Source: Metabacillus flavus (GTDB taxonomy: Bacteria > Bacillota > Bacilli > Bacillales > Bacillaceae). From it: DNA of 64,000 nt. The position numbers were made by a program, and so were the translations under genes. Shown in pieces: positions 34,900-44,239 of the stretch (the first letter of the stretch is position 1; every line of letters starts with the position of its first letter). The notes under the pieces were generated by a model, which was not told where the DNA came from, did not search any database, and was given only the letters and a program-made list of their open reading frames with translations. The DNA is taken from NCBI RefSeq assembly GCF_018283675.1, contig NZ_JAGVRK010000001.1, forward strand, positions 2,976,001 to 3,040,000, in the 5' to 3' direction.

Positions 34900-35260
34900 T
34901 ATTTTAGTTGGTTGTGAGTTTTACATTTTGTTCGGCGCGGCATTTTACGAGCGGATTCGGGCCGCTTTCTGGCGGGTTTAACTTCGTGTCCGGCTGATGC
35001 CACTCGTTTTCCGGCCGATCAGCGCGGTTTTCCAGCATGGCGTACTATCCGTGCTTGCGTATACGCACCTGCTAAATTTATCAAACCATGTCGGATAGTC
35101 GATATATTGAGAAAATAGACGATATAATTTTATTTCGGCCGATATATTTAAATTTCGGCCGATATACTCATATTTCGGTCGATATATTTTGTAATGCTTT
35201 TCAACCACTCTAGTTTCCCAGCCAATCAGCCCGGTTTCCCAGCTAAACCCCTTTCCCCGC
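34900..35260. repeat. degenerate repeat region with a 20-bp-spaced CGATATA array
   Basis: CGATATA occurs five times at exactly 20 bp spacing, starting at 35100, 35120, 35140, 35160 and 35180. In the last three units the box follows TTTCGGC (or TTTCGGT), giving the palindrome TCGGCCGA. The flanks hold a longer imperfect direct repeat, GTTTTCCGGCCGATCAGC near 35007 and GTTTCCCAGCCAATCAGC near 35212. No credible gene lies in this stretch; frames across it lack start signals. Confidence 0.75.
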
Positions 35261-35445
35261 AAAAGCCTGACCAACTGCTTATACCGCCTTCACCTCGGCC
35301 AAGCGCTTCGTTCCGGCGAGTTGATCAGGTTCCCTGATCTGCATGATCCACGAGTCCAGCCCAAACAATCCCTCTTCCAAGCCAAATTTATCGGTATCTG
35401 GTTATACGCGGTGGCACTTTCCAAGTTCGAACGTAAAATACATCA

Positions 35446-35483
35446 ATTAGTATAGACTATTAACATTAATGTGTTATACTAAT
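35446..35483 (+). promoter_or_regulatory. pckA promoter with CcpN-type box and inverted repeat
   Basis: TGTGTTATACT (35470-35480) fits the CcpN consensus TRTGHYATAYW at every position and overlaps the likely -10 TATACT (35475-35480). ATTAGTATA (35446-35454) and TATACTAAT (35475-35483) form a perfect 9-bp inverted repeat around it. CcpN represses pckA in B. subtilis in the presence of glucose, which fits. The -35 is poor. Confidence 0.65.
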
Positions 35484-35523
35484 TATGCAAACCACATAAT
35501 TACAAGCAAAGGAAGGTATGGGG

Positions 35524-37110
35524 ATGAATTCACTTGCGGCAACAAACGAGCTTTCGCTTTTACTTGAAGGGGAAAATGTTTTTCAAAACTTATCGGTACC
35601 TCAGCTAGTTGAAAAAATTCTATCAAGAAACGAAGCCGTTCTTACTTCAACCGGTGCCATCCGTGCAACGACTGGAGCTTATACAGGGCGTTCGCCTAAA
35701 GATAAATTTATTGTAAAAGAAGATAGCGTAAATAGCAAAATTGATTGGGGCAATGTAAATCAGCCTATCTCAAGCGAAACATTCAATAAGCTTTACCACA
35801 AGGTTCTTTCATACTTAAAAATGCAGAATGAATTGTTTGTGTTTGATGGATTTGCTGGCGCTGATGAAAGATACCGCCTGCCGATTAAGGTGGTCAATGA
35901 ATTCGCCTGGCACAATCTTTTTGCGAATCAGCTGTTCATCCGGCCGGACGGAGAAATGGCTTCCAGAGAAATCGAGCCTTTCACAATTGTATCAGCACCG
36001 AATTTTAAAGCAGATCCGTCTATAGATGGAACAAATTCAGAGACTTTCATTATCATCTCTTTTGAGAAAAGAACCATCCTGATCGGCGGGACGGAATACG
36101 CTGGAGAAATGAAAAAGTCCGTTTTCTCCATCATGAACTATTTGCTTCCTGAAGCCGGCATCTTTCCTATGCACTGCTCTGCAAATGTTGGCCAGGAAGG
36201 CGACGTTGCTCTGTTTTTCGGATTGTCCGGAACAGGGAAAACGACTTTATCTGCTGACCCGAACCGCAAGCTGATTGGAGACGATGAGCACGGCTGGTCT
36301 TCAAGCGGCGTTTTCAATATTGAAGGCGGATGCTATGCAAAGTGCATCAGTCTTTCAAAGGAAAAGGAACCTCAAATTTTCAATGCAATCCGCTTCGGTT
36401 CTGTGCTTGAGAATGTGGTAGTGGATGAGGAAACGAGAATAGCAGACTATGACCATGCATTTTACACGGAGAATACGAGAGCGGCCTACTCTCTCGATTC
36501 CATGAACAATATCGTGCTGCCAAGCATTGCCGGCCATCCGAATACGATTATCTTCCTGACGGCGGATGCCTTTGGTGTGCTCCCTCCAATCAGCAAGCTG
36601 ACGAAGGAACAGGCCATGTACCATTTCCTAAGCGGCTATACGAGCAAGCTTGCAGGAACAGAGCGCGGAATTACTTCTCCGCAGGCAACCTTCTCAACCT
36701 GCTTTGGATCTCCATTTTTGCCGCTTCCTGCGCAGCGCTATGCTGAAATGCTCGGCAAGAAAATTGAAGAGCACAATGCTGATGTGTACCTTGTTAATAC
36801 AGGCTGGACTGGCGGAGAATACGGCACGGGAAAACGGATGAAGCTAGAGTACACAAGAGCCATGGTTCAGGCTGCTTTAGAAGGGGACCTTGCTTCTGCG
36901 GAAATGCTGACGGATGAGATCTTTGGCCTTCAAATTCCTGCACATGTTCCCGGGGTGCCTGATGAAGTGCTAATCCCTTCCAAAACATGGGCAGATCCGC
37001 AGGCATATGAAGCGAAAGCCAAACTGCTTGCTGAAAAATTCAATCATAACTTTACGAAGTTTTCTTCCATCAGACAGGATATTGCTGAACTTGGAGGTCC
37101 ACTCGTTTAA
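35524..37110 (+). CDS. pckA: phosphoenolpyruvate carboxykinase (ATP)
   Basis: Gluconeogenic enzyme converting oxaloacetate and ATP to PEP, ADP and CO2. 528 residues, as in B. subtilis. Motifs: RSPKDKFIV near residue 57, the P-loop [13 protein letters not shown] (about 235-247), IGDDEHGW and the C-terminal TGWTGG with YGTGKRM. The ATG at 35524 follows GGAAGG by seven bases and gives [11 protein letters not shown]; an ATG two codons earlier is less likely. A CcpN-type box lies at the promoter, implying glucose repression. Confidence 0.97.
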   Translation: MNSLAATNELSLLLEGENVFQNLSVPQLVEKILSRNEAVLTSTGAIRATTGAYTGRSPKDKFIVKEDSVNSKIDWGNVNQPISSETFNKLYHKVLSYLKMQNELFVFDGFAGADERYRLPIKVVNEFAWHNLFANQLFIRPDGEMASREIEPFTIVSAPNFKADPSIDGTNSETFIIISFEKRTILIGGTEYAGEMKKSVFSIMNYLLPEAGIFPMHCSANVGQEGDVALFFGLSGTGKTTLSADPNRKLIGDDEHGWSSSGVFNIEGGCYAKCISLSKEKEPQIFNAIRFGSVLENVVVDEETRIADYDHAFYTENTRAAYSLDSMNNIVLPSIAGHPNTIIFLTADAFGVLPPISKLTKEQAMYHFLSGYTSKLAGTERGITSPQATFSTCFGSPFLPLPAQRYAEMLGKKIEEHNADVYLVNTGWTGGEYGTGKRMKLEYTRAMVQAALEGDLASAEMLTDEIFGLQIPAHVPGVPDEVLIPSKTWADPQAYEAKAKLLAEKFNHNFTKFSSIRQDIAELGGPLV

Positions 37111-37185
37111 TTGCAGCAAGGGATACCTTTATCAGCCGTTTGAGGCAAGGTATCCTATAAGGACGTGCTGCTGCCGTCCAGCCAA

Positions 37186-37220
37186 AAGAGGAGCATCCGT
37201 TTACCCCGGATGCTCCTCTT
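37186..37220. terminator. bidirectional terminator between pckA and the lyase gene
   Basis: AAGAGGAGCATCCG (37186-37199) pairs perfectly with CGGATGCTCCTCTT (37207-37220). Both converging genes end beside it. Confidence 0.9.
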
Positions 37221-37228
37221 CCTCGTTT

Positions 37229-39706
37229 TCAGTTTTGAAAAGCCATAATGTAACCGCCTTGGACAGCCGTTTTCCATGCTTTGCCGTTAACTGACACAGA
37301 CGTTATAGTTCCTTTGTTAAAGACAAGTGTCATTTTCTGCAGTCTATCTGCTTCTTTAAGGGTTACCTTTAATTCACCGTTTGCAGCAATACTTGTGCTC
37401 AGGTTATCTTCAAAATGATAATCCTCTTTATTTCTCGATGAGGCTTTTGCTGCCGTTAATTTTCCGGCAGTCTTTTCCTGATGGTTCTGGTAAAAATGAT
37501 ACGTTCCAGATGGACTTTCTGCTCTTACGCCATACTGACCTACCCTTTTTCCTGTAACAGCGGGTGCATTCAGCTGTGTGTAAGGCTGAAGAATAGTGAC
37601 AAATTGCGCTTCGTTCCCCGTCACTCTTTGTATCATGATTGGAGACAGCTGGCTTGGCGATGTAGAAGGTCCCGGACCACCTGCCGTTAATACAGATGAT
37701 TTTTCAAATGGGATTGAGAACGTTCGAAGTCCTTTGCCATTCTGATTCCAGGAGCTCCTCCAAGCAGAATCAATGCTCCCTGACCCTTTAGGATTTTTCA
37801 GGTGCTCATAGCCGCCTCCCTTTCCAATCGGATTGCCAAGAGGCTGAAGCGATAAATCGGTTTCAAATTCGCCTAAACCATGCAATGCCAGGTCATACTG
37901 ATGGGTTTTGGCGTCATCTTTCACCAAAAACCAATCCAGCATAAATTCATCTTCCATCCATATGCTTCTTTCATAGGTGACGCCTTCATAAGCGCCGTCT
38001 GCCGTTGCATACATATATTTAAAATCAGGACTGCTCGAGAAGATCGGCATTTCTCCTTTTGTTTCACTTTGGGACTTTCCATCAATCGTGACCGTATTAT
38101 GGCTGATGGATTGCTTATACCATCCCCTGTAAAGCGGATGAGTGTAGCCAGGTGTACCAAAGTCAGGTGCTAAAAGCATCCCTGCTCCATATACATCGAT
38201 ATTCAGCTTGTCATAATGGCCATGTGAGCCGCCGTGGTCGCCATAATCCATTAAAACATAGGATTGCTGGTCTCTGGAATCCGGGTGCCTTAAAATAGCC
38301 TGGCCGATGCTTGTGAGCTGAAGGCTTTTTGTTGGTACCTCAGCGGCCTCTTCTATGCTGTCGCTTCCGAAAAATAAAGCAAAATCACCCGTTCGGCTCA
38401 AATTTTTGTATTTTGTATGGAGAAACCAGGCATAGCCCCTGTCTTTATATTTTGAATAGGCAAGCTCATAATCATTGTATCCGCGAGAGGATGTATAATT
38501 GGTGATCGTGCTGCCGTATTTTCCTCCGTCATTATTCGCAGGCTGAACAAAATTCGGGTAGCTGTATAACAGCGGGATATCAAACATTTTCTTGAATTTT
38601 TCAACACTGTATAAATCATAGCCCCAGTGGGACGCGGTTTGCGCCAATATACTAAGAGGAGCCAGAGCATACGTGTGGTAGGCCATGGAGCCCTCCCACC
38701 AGAATCCATCCTCAAGAACGGCTTCATCCATTAAGAAGTAAAATCCGCGCTTCCCATTAATGGCTTCATCAAGAAGATCCTGATTATCAGCCGCAGCACC
38801 AATCATTCCAATGGCTGCATTGTGCCATGCCTGCCAGTTGGACTTGCTGTACGGATTTTGCTTCAATGTTTCAGCAATGGGAAAAAGCAATTCCTGCTCA
38901 ACTTTTTCTTTTTCTTCCTCTGTGAAGGATCGGCTGCTGTAGAGCAGATCATAGCTTGAAGCCAAATCAACGGCACTTACAGCCTCGTCCAGAGATTGAT
39001 AGTACCATCTTCCGCCTTTATCCTGCTTTGCGAAATCTTTATACATGTCCGCATATTGAAGCAATAGGTGCTGTGCGGCTTCTGCATACGTTTCATTGCC
39101 GTTCAATGCGAAAGCTGTTGAGAAAATCCTAATCTGTCTTACTCTCTCGTTATGCTCGTAGGCAAGGCGTCCGGCTTCAATTTTTTCTCCTTCATATATT
39201 TGTTTATCGCTAGGGCAGTAGTTTTGTCCATTCTTGTATACGAGCGGCGTTCCATCCTTGCACACATACCAGGAAGCATAGCCCGCAGGTTTTCTGGGAA
39301 TGGTTTGTTCAAGCTTCAGAAAGGAATTGGATTCGCTCTCAAGTCTTTTTAAATAATTTTTTGCCCATGCATCGTTTAAAACCCTCTTTTTAGCTGTTTG
39401 AAGTTCTAATGCACCGATAAAGGAATGAGGTCTTGGATTAGCAGTTTGAGTGTTCATAACTGGAGTATACCCTGGGGCAGCGTTTGATGAACCGGGATGA
39501 TTTACTGGTTTTGAATAGGTAACCGGAGCTGTTTTAAACTTTTCCGCTCTGGCTGAAACTAAAGACTCATAGGCTGAGGAATTGACGAAAGCTTCGTCCA
39601 ATCTTCCTGAAGCGGGGGCTGATGCAGCGGTAACAGATGTGAAAGGAATAAGCAGCAGGAGCAATACTAAAAGAACACCCTTAAAGGGTTGAAAAGTCAA
39701 TGTCAT
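37229..39706 (-). CDS. secreted heparinase II/III-like polysaccharide lyase
   Basis: An 825-residue secreted enzyme. A signal peptide (VLLVLLLLLIPFTSVTAASA) is followed by an alginate-lyase-type helical domain (roughly 85-420, with WQAWHNAAIGM and WWEGSMAYHTYA) and a heparinase II/III beta-sandwich (MDYGDHGGSHGHYDKLNIDV, then SISHNTVTIDGKSQ), the order seen in PL15/PL17-like lyases. The candidate base and neutralising residues are His/Tyr within HGGSHGHYD and the later HNTVTIDG. GGAGG lies three bases before the ATG but eight before an in-frame TTG at 39700, which may be the real start. The substrate (uronic acid polymer) is unknown. It interrupts the usual pckA-ytmB order. Confidence 0.85.
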   Translation of the reverse strand: MTLTFQPFKGVLLVLLLLLIPFTSVTAASAPASGRLDEAFVNSSAYESLVSARAEKFKTAPVTYSKPVNHPGSSNAAPGYTPVMNTQTANPRPHSFIGALELQTAKKRVLNDAWAKNYLKRLESESNSFLKLEQTIPRKPAGYASWYVCKDGTPLVYKNGQNYCPSDKQIYEGEKIEAGRLAYEHNERVRQIRIFSTAFALNGNETYAEAAQHLLLQYADMYKDFAKQDKGGRWYYQSLDEAVSAVDLASSYDLLYSSRSFTEEEKEKVEQELLFPIAETLKQNPYSKSNWQAWHNAAIGMIGAAADNQDLLDEAINGKRGFYFLMDEAVLEDGFWWEGSMAYHTYALAPLSILAQTASHWGYDLYSVEKFKKMFDIPLLYSYPNFVQPANNDGGKYGSTITNYTSSRGYNDYELAYSKYKDRGYAWFLHTKYKNLSRTGDFALFFGSDSIEEAAEVPTKSLQLTSIGQAILRHPDSRDQQSYVLMDYGDHGGSHGHYDKLNIDVYGAGMLLAPDFGTPGYTHPLYRGWYKQSISHNTVTIDGKSQSETKGEMPIFSSSPDFKYMYATADGAYEGVTYERSIWMEDEFMLDWFLVKDDAKTHQYDLALHGLGEFETDLSLQPLGNPIGKGGGYEHLKNPKGSGSIDSAWRSSWNQNGKGLRTFSIPFEKSSVLTAGGPGPSTSPSQLSPIMIQRVTGNEAQFVTILQPYTQLNAPAVTGKRVGQYGVRAESPSGTYHFYQNHQEKTAGKLTAAKASSRNKEDYHFEDNLSTSIAANGELKVTLKEADRLQKMTLVFNKGTITSVSVNGKAWKTAVQGGYIMAFQN

Positions 39707-39870
39707 TACCTCCGAAGTTTTTATGTCTTTCTTACTATTACATATCGACTAATTCCCGGTATTATTTCACATTTTTTCATAAAAAAACGGGATTTTTTTC
39801 TTATTTGCTCAAGCTGGGTTAGAATTTCTGCTGATTTCCGCAGGATTCTCAAGTCCATAGCCAAAAATAA

Positions 39871-39896
39871 AAGAAGTCCCATTAAAAGGACTCCTT
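39871..39896 (-). terminator. ytmB terminator
   Basis: AAGAAGTCCC pairs with GGACTCCTT, with TTTTATTTTT following on the minus strand. It overlaps the ytmB stop codon. Confidence 0.7.
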
Positions 39897-40137
39897 AGTT
39901 CGTTGAATTTAATTTTATGAGCTGGTAGGTAAGAATGGTCTTGCTGTTTTCCCATTCCACCTTATTGATAACCGCTCTCCCGCTCACTTCTCCTTCTTTA
40001 GTCTTTCTCACTTCTACTGGAAGATCCAGAGGATATAAGCGGTATCCATCTTTTTGGAGCGTAAATACGTTTTCTTCCATCCGCTTTTCTCTGCCCTTCG
40101 TTACAATCATCGTATTCAGTTCAAGGGGCATTCCCAT
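39895..40137 (-). CDS. ytmB: DUF2584 protein YtmB
   Basis: An 80-residue, mainly beta-strand protein, MGMPLELNTMIVTKGREKRM at the start, matching the B. subtilis YtmB/DUF2584 family in sequence and place (between pckA and ytmA). AAGGAG eight bases before the ATG at 40137 supports that start over one two codons upstream. Cytoplasmic, no signal. Function unknown. Confidence 0.85.
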   Translation of the reverse strand: MGMPLELNTMIVTKGREKRMEENVFTLQKDGYRLYPLDLPVEVRKTKEGEVSGRAVINKVEWENSKTILTYQLIKLNSTN

Positions 40138-40178
40138 CTCCATCTCTCCTTCTGCACAGTTAGTATCAGTTTACCATA

Positions 40179-40969
40179 TCAGACAGACAGCTGCTTTTTC
40201 ATCCATTGTGTCAGCCTTTTAACCGTCTCCCTGTTTATATGCGGAGGAAAATAATGAGTAAACTCCTCAAAGTACCATGCTTCCACTCTCTTCCCCAGTT
40301 CATGTGCCCGCTTTTCAAGAAGATGTGAATGTTCAACTGATACATTATGATCTTTAACCCCATGGATAATTAACAGAGGGGCTTTTAACTTTTCCAGATC
40401 GTTGAGAGGGGTTCTCCAGCTATAAGCGTCAGGCCGTTTGTTTGGACTGCCTCCTATAACCCTTTTCATCATTCTCCTTAAATCCTCCCGTTCCTCATAG
40501 GTGAGGACCATGTCTGAGACACCTCCCCATGTCACGATCGAACAAACATCCCTTCTTTCATTTCCTGCTATAAGTGCCATAACTCCTCCTCTTGAAAATC
40601 CAAAAACGTGAACCCTTCCTTCATCCGTTTTGGGATGCCTCTTCAGGAGATCAATTGCTGAAAGGGCATCCTCTCTGTCATCTCCCGCAAAATCTTCATT
40701 TCCTTCTCCTCCTTGATTTCCTCTGTAAAATGGAGCCATTACGACGAAACCTTCTGAGGCGAATTGAACGATACGGCCGGGGCGGACCATGCCAACTCCC
40801 TTTATGCCGCCTCTTAAATATAGAAATCCATCGTACGTCCCGCGTTTTTAGGCTCAGCCAGCAGCCCTTTCACCTTCAGCCCTCCTGACCAATATGTGAC
40901 AAGGTGAAGGTCAACAGCGGGGTGTGGTGATGGATATTTCTGCTTATCTAAAATATCTCCATTTTTCAT
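40179..40969 (-). pseudogene. ytmA: alpha/beta hydrolase YtmA, frameshifted
   Basis: Similar to B. subtilis YtmA, an alpha/beta hydrolase of the prolyl oligopeptidase-like group. The C-terminal part (frame through 40179) holds FYRGNQGGEG, the nucleophile elbow GFSRGGVM and the acid/base IHGVKDHNVS and FTHYFPP. The N-terminal part reads from ATG 40969 in a different frame (MKNGDILDKQKYPSPHPAVD) and hits a stop at about 40819. Switching frame near 40833-40837 gives a seamless YDGFLYLRGGIKGVGMVRPG. One base appears deleted there. Either a recent inactivation or a sequence error; the catalytic half is intact. Confidence 0.85.
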
Positions 40970-41043
40970 TTACATCCCACTTTCTTATATAGGCATTCAC
41001 ACATTTTCATCTTTTTCATAGTTTATTTTAGATCAGAATATTG

Positions 41044-41075
41044 CGGTTTGCGGCCTAGTCTCAGGCCCAAAGCCG
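41044..41075 (+). other. hairpin in the ytlA leader
   Basis: GGCCT (41052-41056) and AGGCC (41063-41067) pair inside an outer CGG/CCG, just before the ytlA ribosome binding site. I do not match it to a known riboswitch, and no TPP riboswitch sequence is present. Confidence 0.4.
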
Positions 41076-41095
41076 ACCAGAAGGAGGAACCGGTT

Positions 41096-42082
41096 ATGAA
41101 AAAATGGTTCATCAGCATAATGGCGCTTGTCCTATTAGCATTACCACTTTCCGCCTGCACGCAAAACAAGGTTCAGAAGATTCGTGTAGCGGAAGTGACC
41201 CGGTCCATTTTTTATGCTCCTCTTTACGTTGCCATTTCGAAAGGCTTTTTTAAAGAAGAAGGCCTTGATGTCGAACTGACAACCGCATTCGGTGGAGATA
41301 AAACCATGACAGCGCTTCTGTCTGGAGGAGCAGACGTCGCTCTTGTTGGTTCAGAAACCTCCATTTATGTAGAAGCTCAAGGCTCGAAGGATCCGGTCAT
41401 CAATTTCGCCCAGCTAACCCAAACCGATGGTACGTTTCTTGTTGCAAGAGAGAAAACCGAGTCGTTTGACTGGAGTGATTTAAAAGGAAGCACGTTCCTT
41501 GGCCAGCGTAAAGGCGGCATGCCGCAAATGGCTGGAGAATTCGTTTTGAAAAAGCACGGTATAAATCCGCATAAGGATTTGACCTTGATACAGAATATCG
41601 ATTTTGCCAATATTGCCAATGCCTTCGCATCTGGAACCGGGGACTATGTTCAGCTTTTCGAGCCAACGGCAAGCATCTTTGAAAAAGAAGGGAAAGGTCA
41701 TATTGTCGCATCCTTTGGTACCGAATCCGGTTTAATCCCATACACTACTTTTATGTCAAAGCAAAGCTATATTAAGAAAAACGGAGAATCGGTCCAAAAA
41801 TTTACGAACGCTATTCAGAAGGCTCAAAATTGGGTAGAAGAGCATTCCGCTAAAGAAATTGCAGCTGCCATCACAAATCAATTTAAAGATACCGACCCTT
41901 CATTAATAGAAACAGTCGTCGGCAGATACAAAGAGCAGGGATCATTTGCTAAAGACCCGATCCTTGATAAGAAAGAGTGGGAGAATCTTCAGACCATTAT
42001 GAATGAAGCTGGCGAGCTTCCGAAGCATATTGATCACAGCAAACTTGTAAATACAGAATTTGCGGAAAAAGCACCAAAATAG
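41096..42082 (+). CDS. ytlA: NMT1/THI5-like substrate-binding lipoprotein
   Basis: A 328-residue extracellular binding protein. The lipoprotein signal ends LPLSAC. The fold is SsuA/THI5-like (VAEVTRSIFYAPLYVAISKG, then ALLSGGADVALVG and FASGTGDYV). AGGAGG eight bases before the ATG at 41096 fixes the start. With ytlC and ytlD it makes a complete importer. Relatives move thiamine precursors, sulfonates or nitrate; the substrate here is not known, and no TPP switch is seen upstream. Confidence 0.88.
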   Translation: MKKWFISIMALVLLALPLSACTQNKVQKIRVAEVTRSIFYAPLYVAISKGFFKEEGLDVELTTAFGGDKTMTALLSGGADVALVGSETSIYVEAQGSKDPVINFAQLTQTDGTFLVAREKTESFDWSDLKGSTFLGQRKGGMPQMAGEFVLKKHGINPHKDLTLIQNIDFANIANAFASGTGDYVQLFEPTASIFEKEGKGHIVASFGTESGLIPYTTFMSKQSYIKKNGESVQKFTNAIQKAQNWVEEHSAKEIAAAITNQFKDTDPSLIETVVGRYKEQGSFAKDPILDKKEWENLQTIMNEAGELPKHIDHSKLVNTEFAEKAPK

Positions 42083-42097
42083 TAAGGAGGTTAAAGG

Positions 42098-42868
42098 ATG
42101 GCGTTCCTCTCCATACAAAATCTGTCTCATTCCTATTTTACTAAAGACACCATCGCAACCGCCCTCGAGGGCATCAGCCTGACCGTTGAGGAAGGGGAGT
42201 TTATCTCCTTTCTCGGTCCAAGCGGCTGCGGAAAAACAACTCTTCTGACCATTATCGCAGGTCTGCTTAATCCAACAGAAGGAACGGTCCTGATCAGAAA
42301 AGAGCCTATTAATGAAATGAGAAGAAAAATTGGTTATATGCTGCAGCAGGATTATCTTTTCCCTTGGAAAACAATCAAGGAAAATGTGCTGATCGGTCTT
42401 AAAACCCAAAAAAAGCTCTCGCCGGAATCTGAAAAAAGAACGCTTTACCTCCTGCAGGAAATGGGGCTTGGCGATGTCGAAAAAAAATTTCCCCGGCAGC
42501 TATCAGGAGGGATGCGCCAGCGTGCGGCATTAATCAGGACGCTGTCAACTGAACCTGACCTCTTGCTCCTGGATGAGCCATTTTCAGCTTTAGATTATCA
42601 AACTAAACTCAAGCTAGAAGACTTGGTACAGCTAACACTTCATGAATATGGAAAAACCGCTTTGCTTGTCACTCATGACATTGGCGAAGCAATTGCCATG
42701 AGTGACAGGATTTTTCTTTTTTCTGCGAATCCGGGAAGAATCGCCAAAATGTTTCCTATTCCCCGGGAAATTCGAGAATTGACTCCCTTTGAATCCAGAC
42801 AGCATCCTCTCTATAACGAGCTATTCCAAGCGATATGGAAGGAGCTGGAGCAGCTTGAACAGGGTTAA
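42098..42868 (+). CDS. ytlC: ABC transporter ATPase
   Basis: A 256-residue ATPase of the nitrate/sulfonate/taurine type (SsuB/TauB). Walker [10 protein letters not shown], signature [14 protein letters not shown], Walker [15 protein letters not shown] and switch VTHDIGEAI are intact. AAGGAGG precedes the ATG. The last 14 bp overlap the ytlD start. Confidence 0.92.
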   Translation: MAFLSIQNLSHSYFTKDTIATALEGISLTVEEGEFISFLGPSGCGKTTLLTIIAGLLNPTEGTVLIRKEPINEMRRKIGYMLQQDYLFPWKTIKENVLIGLKTQKKLSPESEKRTLYLLQEMGLGDVEKKFPRQLSGGMRQRAALIRTLSTEPDLLLLDEPFSALDYQTKLKLEDLVQLTLHEYGKTALLVTHDIGEAIAMSDRIFLFSANPGRIAKMFPIPREIRELTPFESRQHPLYNELFQAIWKELEQLEQG

Positions 42869-43667
42869 AACTCATTTGGAACAGCTTCATGACCATTATC
42901 TGGACCGATTAAAGCGGGAAAAGATGATTGTCCGTTTATACCAGCTCCTCATTTTTGCAGCATTCTTCAGTCTATGGGAACTCTCAAGCAAGAATAATTG
43001 GATTGACCCGTTAATATTCAGTGCGCCATCAAAAATATGGCTGCTCTTTTTGGAGAAATGGCAGGATGGGACATTATACGCAAACGCAAGTGCAACCATT
43101 TTCGAAACGGTTCTTGGCTTTATTCTGGGAACGCTTGCTGGAACCCTCCTGGCTGCAATCCTTTGGTGGTCGCCAAGACTGTCCAGGATACTCGAGCCCT
43201 ATTTGGTTATATTGAATGCAATGCCTAAGGTTGCTCTCGGCCCAATCTTAATTGTTGCAATCGGTCCCGGCTTCTTTTCAATTGTAGCAATGGGGGCAAT
43301 CATTTCCGTCATTATTACCACCATCGTTGTTTATACATCGTTCAGGGGATTGGATCCGAATTATTTAAAAGTGCTGCAAACATTTGGTGCCTCAAGGCTT
43401 CAGCTGTTTAAAGAAGCCGTCCTCCCTGCTTCCTTTCCAGTCATCATTTCATCATTAAAAGTAAATGTCGGATTGTCCTGGGTCGGTGTCATCGTAGGCG
43501 AGTTTCTCGTATCATCCAAAGGCTTCGGATACATGATTATTTATGGTTTTCAAGTGTTTAACTTTACCTTGGTCTTTCTTAGCCTCATGCTTATCGCCGT
43601 GTTTGCTACCATTATGTATCAGCTTGTCGAGTGGCTTGAAAAAAGGCTAATTAAAAACTCGGATTAA
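42855..43667 (+). CDS. ytlD: ABC transporter permease
   Basis: A 270-residue SsuC/TauC-type permease with six helices and the EAA loop [20 protein letters not shown]. The frame is open further upstream, but the TTG at 42855, ten bases after AAGGAG, gives [18 protein letters not shown] and a normal length for the family. It overlaps ytlC by 14 bp, implying coupling. Confidence 0.88.
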   Translation: MNRVKTHLEQLHDHYLDRLKREKMIVRLYQLLIFAAFFSLWELSSKNNWIDPLIFSAPSKIWLLFLEKWQDGTLYANASATIFETVLGFILGTLAGTLLAAILWWSPRLSRILEPYLVILNAMPKVALGPILIVAIGPGFFSIVAMGAIISVIITTIVVYTSFRGLDPNYLKVLQTFGASRLQLFKEAVLPASFPVIISSLKVNVGLSWVGVIVGEFLVSSKGFGYMIIYGFQVFNFTLVFLSLMLIAVFATIMYQLVEWLEKRLIKNSD

Positions 43668-43671
43668 AATA

Positions 43672-43698
43672 GGCTTGCCGGTATGCGGCAAGCCCTTT
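43672..43698. terminator. bidirectional terminator between ytlD and ytkD
   Basis: GGCTTGCCG pairs with CGGCAAGCC, with CTTTT on one side and TATTTT on the other. Confidence 0.85.
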
Positions 43699-44171
43699 TA
43701 GTCCTGTTTATTCCCTATAATCCTTTTTAAAGACTGCTGCAGTACTTCATCTTTCATGATGAAACTAAAACGCCTGTCCTGCTGTATATTATCAGGAAGT
43801 TCATCCAGAAGGACTGGACCTTTCGTTTCCATATAATCATCCAGTTGAATGAGTTCAGAAACTGCCGCATAGTAAATATTTTTTATAATCGTTTTTTCTT
43901 TTCCGGAAACACGATATTGTCCCATATACTGGAGAGATGACACTACACCGCCCGTTTCCTCTTTTACTTCTCTAATCGCTGCTTCGTCTGCCGTCTCATT
44001 TTCCTCGACCTTGCCGCCGGGAAACTCATATCCCCGATCCCCATGATTGGTTAAAAGCCACTTATCCTGATAGCGGCACACGACCCAAACATGCTTCGGA
44101 AGACTGGAAAATGGATTCTTTTCAAAAGAAAGCTGAACCTGATTGTGATAATAATCCTTAAAACGATACAT
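43698..44171 (-). CDS. ytkD: Nudix hydrolase YtkD
   Basis: A 157-residue Nudix hydrolase. The Nudix box is GGKVEENETADEAAIREVKE followed by ETG (about residues 53-75), with Glu ligands for Mg. In B. subtilis YtkD hydrolyses oxidised dNTPs such as 8-oxo-dGTP and can act on RNA 5' ends. ATG at 44171 follows GAGGG and matches the start MYRFKDYYHNQVQLSF; a TTG four codons earlier is possible. Convergent with ytlD. Confidence 0.92.
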   Translation of the reverse strand: MYRFKDYYHNQVQLSFEKNPFSSLPKHVWVVCRYQDKWLLTNHGDRGYEFPGGKVEENETADEAAIREVKEETGGVVSSLQYMGQYRVSGKEKTIIKNIYYAAVSELIQLDDYMETKGPVLLDELPDNIQQDRRFSFIMKDEVLQQSLKRIIGNKQD

Positions 44172-44239
44172 GTGATCCCTCAATTTTCGACTTTTCCAAT
44201 TCTATTTTATCACAATGGGATGACATTGTATAAGTTCTG

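Noticed and set aside
41000-41095. TPP riboswitch upstream of ytlA
   Set aside because: The conserved TPP motifs (CTGAGA, GGAACCTG-type) are absent; just a small hairpin is present.
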